The position numbers and the translations under genes are program-made. This document shows positions 6,917 through 11,640 of a stretch of 11,640 bases of DNA, one piece after another (positions within the stretch are counted from its first letter, which is position 1; every line of letters begins with the position of its first letter). Source of the stretch: Clostridiales bacterium UBA4717 (GTDB lineage Bacteria > Bacillota > Clostridia > Oscillospirales > CAG-272); contig DHJP01000172.1 of assembly GCA_002404395.1 (NCBI GenBank), positions 58,306 to 69,945 of the forward strand, written 5' to 3'. The notes beneath the pieces are model-generated. The model had not been told where the DNA came from, made no database searches, and saw nothing but the letters and a program-made list of their open reading frames with translations.

Positions 6917-7516
6917 TTATTTGAGAAGTTTGATCTTTCCGATTATCGGAAGCTCTTTTGCTCTGCCGTCCGCCGCATTTATGATACCGATTATCGTCAG
7001 CACCAAAAACGCGATGTTAGCGAGATTAAGTATCGCCGAGAAAAGCATTCCGAGTCGGTAATTTATCACCGAGAACACCGCCGTCACGATCGAAGCGGCT
7101 ATCCACCAGGCAACCTCCGCTATTGCGAGTACAAGTCCCTGATTCGAATGAAATCTTGCATACTTTGAGCCGGGCGCGGCAATAAGCGGGATAAGTACAA
7201 GCCAAGAGAGATAAGCAACTATCGACATTCCCTTGTTCTTGTCAATATCCGCACGGTCGAAATCGGATGTTGTATCCGCTGTGTCGTTGAGCTTTTTGAT
7301 CTTTCCGACCAGATCGTCCTCGGCGGTTCCGCCCGTGTTTCCCGCCTGTGCACCGGCTGCTCCGTTTGCACCGGCTGCACTGCCGGCGTCGTTTGAAGCG
7401 GTGCCGGCAGCAGTGTTTTCAGCGGTGTTGTTTGTTTCATCCTTTGATGCGCCGCAGGACGGACAAAATTTATCCGTATCCTCAAGTTTAGCGCCGCACT
7501 TACTGCAAAATGCCAT
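6917..7516 (-). CDS. Zinc-ribbon membrane protein with DUF4870-like domain
   Basis: A 199-residue protein of unknown function. The N-terminus is a four-cysteine zinc ribbon (Cys4, Cys7, Cys18, Cys21; CSKCG and CPSCG). Residues about 25-68 are a low-complexity linker rich in Ala, Gly, Asn and Thr. The C-terminal half has three hydrophobic segments (about 97-114, 127-152 and 156-181) with YLSWLVLIPLIA and a YARFHSNQGLVL stretch typical of DUF4870/Tic20-like small membrane domains. The ribbon should face the cytoplasm. A strong ACGGAGG precedes the ATG by six bases. It is the last gene of the GH99-like operon, 46 bases after the other zinc-ribbon gene, and they share the ribbon-linker-membrane plan without similar membrane parts. 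Confidence 0.85.
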   Translation of the reverse strand: MAFCSKCGAKLEDTDKFCPSCGASKDETNNTAENTAAGTASNDAGSAAGANGAAGAQAGNTGGTAEDDLVGKIKKLNDTADTTSDFDRADIDKNKGMSIVAYLSWLVLIPLIAAPGSKYARFHSNQGLVLAIAEVAWWIAASIVTAVFSVINYRLGMLFSAILNLANIAFLVLTIIGIINAADGRAKELPIIGKIKLLK

Positions 7517-7562
7517 AATTTACCTCCGTATAATGATAAATCCACCGGATACGCGACCCGGA

Positions 7563-8075
7563 TCAATAATAGTGATAGTTTCCAAGCGAACCTCTTGCGA
7601 TCCAATCTCCGATCGACAAACCGAGCGCAAATAGTACAACCGCAACTATAACAGCGATCACGATCGCGACGATCGCCCAGATAAGCTTTGCACGTGCAAA
7701 ATGCTTGAGCGTTTCATTTTCGGGTACAAACGCCATAATAACGCACGCGATAAGCCCTGCAAAAGGAATTGCAAAAAGCAGATCGAGCCAGAAGAAAGTC
7801 GCGGTGCTCACCGCTGTGTTGGAAGCGGGCGCCGTGTTCTGAACATACGGACTTTGCGCAGCTCCTCTGCCGGACGCCGTCTGCGAATATGCAGCGCCTG
7901 CTGTGCCGCCGCCCGTACCGTTCGTCTGCGCGGCGGGCGCGCTCGGCACGGCAGGTGCGTTCGGCGCACCCGAAGCCGCATTTTCACTCTGAGTTTTCAC
8001 GCGTGTTCCGCATTCGGGGCAAAAAGTTGCCGAATCTGCAAGTTCTTTTCCGCAATTGGTACAAAATACTGCCAT
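7563..8075 (-). CDS. Zinc-ribbon membrane protein, hypothetical
   Basis: A 170-residue protein of unknown function: a zinc ribbon (Cys5, Cys8, Cys19, Cys22; CTNCG and CPECG), then a long disordered linker rich in Ala, Pro, Gly, Ser and Thr (about 30-90), then two membrane segments (about 93-117 and 130-153) joined by a charged loop, and a short tail ending NYHYY. The start is ATG 8075 with GGGAG about seven bases upstream. It begins 23 bases after the GH99-like gene stop, so the two are almost certainly co-transcribed. Proteins of this plan are common in Clostridia genomes, usually unassigned; a membrane-bound sensor or scaffold role is only a guess. Confidence 0.82.
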   Translation of the reverse strand: MAVFCTNCGKELADSATFCPECGTRVKTQSENAASGAPNAPAVPSAPAAQTNGTGGGTAGAAYSQTASGRGAAQSPYVQNTAPASNTAVSTATFFWLDLLFAIPFAGLIACVIMAFVPENETLKHFARAKLIWAIVAIVIAVIVAVVLFALGLSIGDWIARGSLGNYHYY

Positions 8076-8098
8076 TTCAAGTCTCCCTTTCTTATTTT

Positions 8099-9214
8099 TT
8101 AATTCATAAACACTTTCTTTACCGCCTCAAGGTATCCGTACCCGTACAGATCATCCGGCTCAAGATAACTTGTTTCGGTCCACTCGTTCCAACTGTTCAC
8201 CGTGATCATAGGGGCGGGAAGCGCGTGAGTGTCAACATAATTTTTGGCGCAGACAAGCATTTTTTCAAACTTTTCGGGACCGTTGTCACGCATTATCCCG
8301 CTTTTAAAACCGTTGAAACGGGGATTGTTGTCCCATCCGATCGACACGTGCGGGAAATACGGCAGCTCAAACTTGCGGTCAATATTATCCCATTCCTTAA
8401 GCACGTCCGGGATTATTTCGTCATAGGTGCGGTCAATGTCGGTAAAGTGTACGAACTGATAATTGGTAAGGCTGTCAAAGCCGAGCGTTTTTATATCGTT
8501 CGGCGTCAGCGTGATCCGATTCCCGTCCACACCGCTCAGGTTCATCGCACTGTCTCCCCACCTGATGAACTGCAAATGAACGCCGGGAAGTCCGCGCTTT
8601 ATCGCGCGTTCTTCAAATTCGGCAAGCGCCGCACGGACATTGTCTACAGAGCCGAGTCCGTTCACTAGATTCGCCATATCATAAATAGATATGACCGGTT
8701 TTCCGTCGATCTTATAATATTCGTCGAGTAAAAAATATTTTTCAATGATCCGATCGCTGAGATAATCGAACTGCGGCTTGTTCACTCTGCCGCGCCAGAT
8801 AAGCGTGTCGCTGAACGGAAGCCCCGAATTACGTTTATCCCAGGTATAGTTTACATCATGATTCGCCCACATGAGATAAAATTTTACGCGATCGCGGTTA
8901 TTTGCTTTAAGATACCCTTCGTTAAGACAATTTTCCAAAAAGGGTCTATCGTCAAACCAATACCAATCGTATATGAAAACATTCACTCCGTGATCTGCCG
9001 CGGCGGCGATCTCAGCTTCCATAACATACGGGTCAGCTTCATCGACATATCCCCAAAGCGGCTTGCGCGGCCACGAATGACCGTCGAATTTGGAAACGGC
9101 ATTCTTTACCGACTGCCATTCTCCTATGCCTTCGGGCCAGAAAAGCCTCGTGCGCGGCTCTTTTCCCGTATATGCGGGCCATATGTATGCCGCAATATCA
9201 TATTTTTTTGCCAT
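8099..9214 (-). CDS. GH99-like / WbsX-family glycan protein
   Basis: A 371-residue protein matching the WbsX group (glycoside hydrolase family 99-like domain). Seen motifs, numbered from the ATG at 9214: an N-terminal IAAYIWPAY strand, FIYDWYWFDDRP near 80-91, MWANHD near 115-120, and the C-terminal NSWNEWTETSYLEP near 340-353, the most typical WbsX block. Members are found in polysaccharide gene clusters and are annotated variously as glycosyltransferases or endo-acting hydrolases; which applies here cannot be decided. There is no signal peptide or membrane segment, so it should act in the cytoplasm, unlike secreted GH99 enzymes. An in-frame ATG at 9226 exists, but ATGGAA there serves as the ribosome site for 9214. 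It leads an operon with two zinc-ribbon proteins and has its own strong promoter. Confidence 0.85.
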   Translation of the reverse strand: MAKKYDIAAYIWPAYTGKEPRTRLFWPEGIGEWQSVKNAVSKFDGHSWPRKPLWGYVDEADPYVMEAEIAAAADHGVNVFIYDWYWFDDRPFLENCLNEGYLKANNRDRVKFYLMWANHDVNYTWDKRNSGLPFSDTLIWRGRVNKPQFDYLSDRIIEKYFLLDEYYKIDGKPVISIYDMANLVNGLGSVDNVRAALAEFEERAIKRGLPGVHLQFIRWGDSAMNLSGVDGNRITLTPNDIKTLGFDSLTNYQFVHFTDIDRTYDEIIPDVLKEWDNIDRKFELPYFPHVSIGWDNNPRFNGFKSGIMRDNGPEKFEKMLVCAKNYVDTHALPAPMITVNSWNEWTETSYLEPDDLYGYGYLEAVKKVFMN

Positions 9215-9221
9215 ATAAATT

Positions 9222-9244
9222 TCCATACCGCCGGAGACGGCTCA
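9222..9244 (-). promoter_or_regulatory. Hairpin plus Shine-Dalgarno element before the GH99-like gene (copy B)
   Basis: Reads TGA, a 15-base hairpin (GCCGTC, loop TCC, GGCGGT; six pairs with two wobbles, 9227-9241), then ATGGAA and the start at 9214. It is nearly base-for-base alike with copy A before nadE, and the arm changes keep pairing through G-T wobbles. Confidence 0.55.
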
Positions 9245-9302
9245 AAATATCGGTAAACTTTGCCTTGCAACTCTTGATAATCAACAGTTACATTATGTCA
9301 AT

Positions 9303-9331
9303 ACTATATCACAACACCCGATAAATGTCAA
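9303..9331 (-). promoter_or_regulatory. Sigma-A type promoter for the GH99-like/zinc-ribbon operon
   Basis: TTGACA and TATAGT on the minus strand are 17 bases apart, predicting a start near 9296 and a leader of about 80 bases. An 11-base dyad, TTGATAATCAA, lies in that leader at 9274-9284; its role is unclear. Confidence 0.7.
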
Positions 9332-9367
9332 TCGGTTTAGTAAGCCAAAATGCACAAATCGTCAAAA

Positions 9368-9385
9368 ATGTTGCATATGCAACAT
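9368..9385. promoter_or_regulatory. 18-bp perfect palindrome, candidate activator site
   Basis: ATGTTGCATATGCAACAT is its own reverse complement. It can be written GTTGC-N4-GCAAC, the half-site geometry of FNR-type operators though not their bases. Its centre is about 41.5 bases before the predicted transcription start of the lipoprotein gene and the promoter there lacks a -35, as expected for a class II Crp/Fnr-activated promoter. It also lies 36 bases upstream of the divergent GH99-like promoter. Confidence 0.5.
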
Positions 9386-9411
9386 ACATAGTCCTTTTAC
9401 TGTTGTATACT
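9383..9411 (+). promoter_or_regulatory. Promoter of the lipoprotein gene, -35 poor
   Basis: TATACT (9406-9411) is a good -10 box; at 17 bases upstream the sequence is CATACA, a poor -35. Transcription would start near 9418. The weak -35 abutting the palindrome suggests dependence on an activator. Confidence 0.5.
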
Positions 9412-9446
9412 TACCGCATCAAGCATCATGAAAGGATCATAAAAGT

Positions 9447-10517
9447 ATGAAATTAAGTTTAAAATTCAAAAAGAATATTGCTTTATTCCTTGCAATACTC
9501 ACGCTGACCGCACTGCTCGGTGCCTGCGGCAAAAACGATAACACGTCAGGCTCCTTTGAGCCGACATCCGAAAACCTTTCGGAATCGGAAACGCTCGCCG
9601 GATCCGAAGAAAGCGTGAAGGACGACGTCACAGTCAGAGTCGCGGGAATGACGGGTCCTACCTCGATCGGAATGGTAAAAATGATCTCCGACACTTCAAA
9701 CGGCACCGCGCTCGGAAGCTACGATTTCACGATCGCCGGCAGTGCCGATGAGATCACACCCCTGATAGTCAAGGGGGAACTTGACATTGCCGCCGTTCCG
9801 GCAAACCTCGCCTCCGTGCTCTACAACAAGACCGAAGGAAAGGTAAAGTTACTTGCCGTAAACAACCTCGGCGTACTCTACATCGTCGACAAGGGCGAGG
9901 AGATAAACTCGCTCGAAGATCTGCGCGGTAAAACAATCTACGCGACCGGAAAAGGCTCGACTCCCGAATACACGCTCCGCTATGTGCTCAAAGGAAACGG
10001 AATCGATCCCGATAACGACGTAACCATCGAATACAAGAGCGAACCTGCCGAAATAGTAGCGTTGTTCAAGAGTTCGGACAGCGGCATTGCAATGCTGCCC
10101 CAGCCTTTTGTGACCGCCGCAAAGGCGCAGGTCGAAGGACTTGAAGTCTCGCTTGACTTAGGAGCCGAATGGAAAAAGCTTGACGAGACAAGCGACACCG
10201 TTACCGGCGTAATAATCGCAAGAAGCGAATTTATCGACGCGCATCCCGAAGCGGTAAAGGTCTTCCTTGACGAGTATACCGCAAGCTGCGAATTTGTCAA
10301 TGAAAATGTTGAAGCAGCCGCACAGATGACCGAGGACGCGGGAATCTTCAAGGCGGCGATCGCCAAAGCGGCAATACCTTTCTGCAATGTGACCGGTACG
10401 GTCGGCACAGAAATGAAAACAGCGGTAAGCAAGTATCTGACCGTATTGTACGCCGAAAATCCCGCCTCGGTAGGCGGAGCACTCCCGGACGATGATTTCT
10501 ACTACCTTGCTGACTGA
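9447..10517 (+). CDS. ABC transporter substrate-binding lipoprotein, NitT/TauT (NMT1-like) type
   Basis: A 356-residue binding protein anchored outside the membrane. A basic start (KLSLKFKK) and hydrophobic core lead to the lipobox LGAC with Cys27 as the lipidated residue, followed by a Ser/Glu-rich linker to about residue 60. The rest is a periplasmic-binding-protein type 2 fold of the NMT1/SsuA/TauA kind: VRVAGMTGPTSIGM at its start, then VKGELDIAAVPANLASVLYN and LEDLRGKTIYATGKGSTPEY. Relatives bind sulfonates, nitrate, thiamine precursors or other small anions; the substrate cannot be inferred. AAGGA nine bases before ATG 9447 is the ribosome site. No permease or ATPase gene is adjacent: purB follows with its own promoter and the gene upstream is divergent, so the partners must be elsewhere or lost. 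Confidence 0.88.
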   Translation: MKLSLKFKKNIALFLAILTLTALLGACGKNDNTSGSFEPTSENLSESETLAGSEESVKDDVTVRVAGMTGPTSIGMVKMISDTSNGTALGSYDFTIAGSADEITPLIVKGELDIAAVPANLASVLYNKTEGKVKLLAVNNLGVLYIVDKGEEINSLEDLRGKTIYATGKGSTPEYTLRYVLKGNGIDPDNDVTIEYKSEPAEIVALFKSSDSGIAMLPQPFVTAAKAQVEGLEVSLDLGAEWKKLDETSDTVTGVIIARSEFIDAHPEAVKVFLDEYTASCEFVNENVEAAAQMTEDAGIFKAAIAKAAIPFCNVTGTVGTEMKTAVSKYLTVLYAENPASVGGALPDDDFYYLAD

Positions 10518-10522
10518 AACCA

Positions 10523-10545
10523 AATAAGCTTTTCACGGCTTTATT
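10523..10545 (+). terminator. Weak terminator candidate after the lipoprotein gene
   Basis: AATAAGC and GCTTTATT pair with one bulged T around an 8-base loop, six bases after the stop. There is no T-run, so termination here is doubtful; read-through would reach the stronger hairpin at 10601-10643. Confidence 0.25.
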
Positions 10546-10555
10546 CTCAAAATCA

Positions 10556-10584
10556 TTGACATAAATGTCAAAGAGTGGTATAAT
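10556..10584 (+). promoter_or_regulatory. Perfect consensus promoter of purB, with overlapping palindromic operator
   Basis: TTGACA and TATAAT are both exact consensus hexamers with the ideal 17-base spacing, giving a start near 10591. The -35 box is one arm of TTGACATAAATGTCAA (10556-10571; arms of seven bases, two-base centre). A dimeric protein bound there would block RNA polymerase, so this looks like a strong promoter held in check by a repressor. The B. subtilis PurR-type paired CGAA boxes were not seen. Confidence 0.75.
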
Positions 10585-10596
10585 AGTTCGGGAAAA

Positions 10597-10666
10597 GTAT
10601 CGGCGCTCACTCCGGCGTATGTATGTTTCCGGAATGAGCGCCGTGTTTTGTTTTGCCTGTCGATAC
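10597..10666 (+). promoter_or_regulatory. purB leader with terminator-like hairpin, candidate attenuator
   Basis: Inside the roughly 100-base leader, 10601-10615 pairs with 10629-10643 (15 positions, one C-A mismatch, 13-base loop) and is followed by TGTTTTGTTTTG, the look of an intrinsic terminator before the coding region. A competing helix is possible: GTATCGGC (10597-10604) with GTCGATAC (10659-10666), seven Watson-Crick pairs and one wobble, which uses the base of the terminator stem. That pair of exclusive folds fits transcription attenuation. I do not recognise a purine riboswitch core. The alternative is a short stand-alone RNA of about 65 bases. Confidence 0.55.
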
Positions 10667-10690
10667 CGGCTATACCTGAAAGGAAGAGAT

Positions 10691-11640
10691 ATGACAAACT
10701 CATACACAAGTCCGCTTTGCGGGCGTTATGCGAGCTTTGAAATGAAGTCGATCTTCTCGGAAGACACCAAGTTTTCGACCTGGCGCAAGCTTTGGACGGC
10801 GCTTGCCGAGTCCGAAAAGGAGTTGGGGCTTGACATAACCGACGAGCAGATCGCCGAACTGAAAGCGCATATTTACGACATTGACTATGCCAAAGCCGAA
10901 AAATATGAAAGCGAACTGCGTCACGACGTCATGGCTCATATACGCACCTACGGCGACGCCTGCCCCGCGGCAAAGGGAATAATTCATCTCGGTGCGACCT
11001 CCTGCTATGTCGGTGACAACACCGACATCATACTGCACCGTGCGGCGCTGCTTCGGATCAAAAAATTGCTTGTGAACTGCATTGCCGCGCTTTCGGACTT
11101 CGCGAAAAAAAACAAGGCTCTGCCGACGCTTGCATATACTCATTTTCAGGCGGCACAGCCGACAACTGTAGGCAAACGCGCAACGCTTTGGATAAACGAT
11201 CTGGTATCAGACCTTGAGCGGCTTGATTTTGAGCTTGATAATCTGAAATTTTTCGGCTGTAAGGGCACTACCGGAACCTCCGCAAGCTTCCTTGCGCTTT
11301 TTGACGGAGACCGCGAAAAGGTAAAAAAACTTGAAATGCTCATTGCCGAAAAAATGGGCTTTGACAAGATCTGCCCGGTATCGGGACAAACCTATTCGCG
11401 CAAGATAGATTTCAACGTGCTCTCCGTGCTCTCGGGAATCGCTCAAAGCGCTTCAAAATTCGCCGGAGACATAAGGCTTTTGTCCCATTTGAAAGAAGTG
11501 GACGAGCCGTTCGAGTCGGGACAGGTCGGCTCATCCGCAATGGCATACAAGCGCAATCCGATGCGCAGTGAGCGGATCGCCTCTCTGTCACGCTACATTA
11601 TCAGCGACCTGACAAACCCTGCGGTGACTGCCGCCTCGCA
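10691..11640 (+). CDS. purB: Adenylosuccinate lyase, 3' end cut by the window
   Basis: Cleaves SAICAR to AICAR in the purine ring pathway and adenylosuccinate to AMP in the last step to AMP, releasing fumarate each time; a cytoplasmic homotetramer. The first 316 codons are visible. Seen features: RHDVMAH with catalytic-type His78, [10 protein letters not shown] with His151 (the second catalytic His in the family), and the fumarase/aspartase superfamily signature at 280-290 ([11 protein letters not shown]) with the mobile-loop serine at 281/282. Position 285 is Ala where Pro is usual in the signature. The sequence resembles the human-like subgroup, about 475 residues long, more than the B. subtilis type, so roughly a third is missing. 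AGGAAGAG precedes ATG 10691. Its expression is probably set by the operator and attenuator just upstream. Confidence 0.96.
   Translation, partial: MTNSYTSPLCGRYASFEMKSIFSEDTKFSTWRKLWTALAESEKELGLDITDEQIAELKAHIYDIDYAKAEKYESELRHDVMAHIRTYGDACPAAKGIIHLGATSCYVGDNTDIILHRAALLRIKKLLVNCIAALSDFAKKNKALPTLAYTHFQAAQPTTVGKRATLWINDLVSDLERLDFELDNLKFFGCKGTTGTSASFLALFDGDREKVKKLEMLIAEKMGFDKICPVSGQTYSRKIDFNVLSVLSGIAQSASKFAGDIRLLSHLKEVDEPFESGQVGSSAMAYKRNPMRSERIASLSRYIISDLTNPAVTAAS

Noticed and set aside
7769-8668. Plus-strand frame of 299 codons
   Set aside because: Runs antisense across the zinc-ribbon and GH99-like genes and through their junction; very basic, low-quality composition.
9318-9335. CCGAT and ATCGG inverted repeat
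   Set aside because: Only five pairs with an 8-base loop, and it spans the -35 of the GH99-like promoter; too short to claim as an operator.

Overview
The window reads as ordinary chromosome from a low-to-mid GC Clostridia member. An Oscillospiraceae/Ruminococcus-like gut anaerobe is my best guess, from the sigma-A type promoters, strong GGAG ribosome binding sites, frequent ATA isoleucine codons mixed with GC-rich ones, a human-like PurB, and small zinc-ribbon membrane proteins. I see no phage, insertion sequence, CRISPR array, rRNA or tRNA. Both ends cut a gene: nadE at the left and purB at the right.

Left part (1-5072, minus strand). A tight transcription unit of three RNA-modifying enzymes starts at a good promoter near 5044-5072: an RlmI-type 23S rRNA cytosine methyltransferase, TcdA (cyclises t6A37 of tRNA) and TtcA (thiolates C32 of tRNA). 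After a 228-base gap holding two small tandem hairpins and a possible 15-codon leader ORF comes nadE, the glutamine-dependent NAD+ synthetase.

Middle (5073-9446). Divergent from rlmI is an operon of two transcription factors whose frames overlap by 14 bases: an AraC-family protein and a Crp/Fnr-family protein. It converges, across a 23-bp perfect inverted repeat, on a minus-strand operon encoding a cytoplasmic GH99-like/WbsX glycan protein and two zinc-ribbon membrane proteins.

Right part (9227-11640, plus strand). A solitary NitT/TauT-type substrate-binding lipoprotein has an 18-bp perfect palindrome centred near -41.5 of its likely promoter, the classic place for a Crp/Fnr-type activator. 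It is followed by purB. The purB promoter is a perfect consensus overlapped by a 16-bp palindrome, and its leader contains a terminator-like hairpin that looks like an attenuator.

The least explained signal is a recurring structured ribosome-binding element. Five sites (two on nadE's side, one each before tcdA, the araC-like gene and the GH99-like gene) share the layout TGA (AAA in one), a 15-base hairpin, then A-T/C-GGA and a start codon. The arms differ in sequence but mostly still pair. I do not recognise it as a named family. Functions given to enzymes rest on visible motifs; the regulatory claims are inference from sequence alone.
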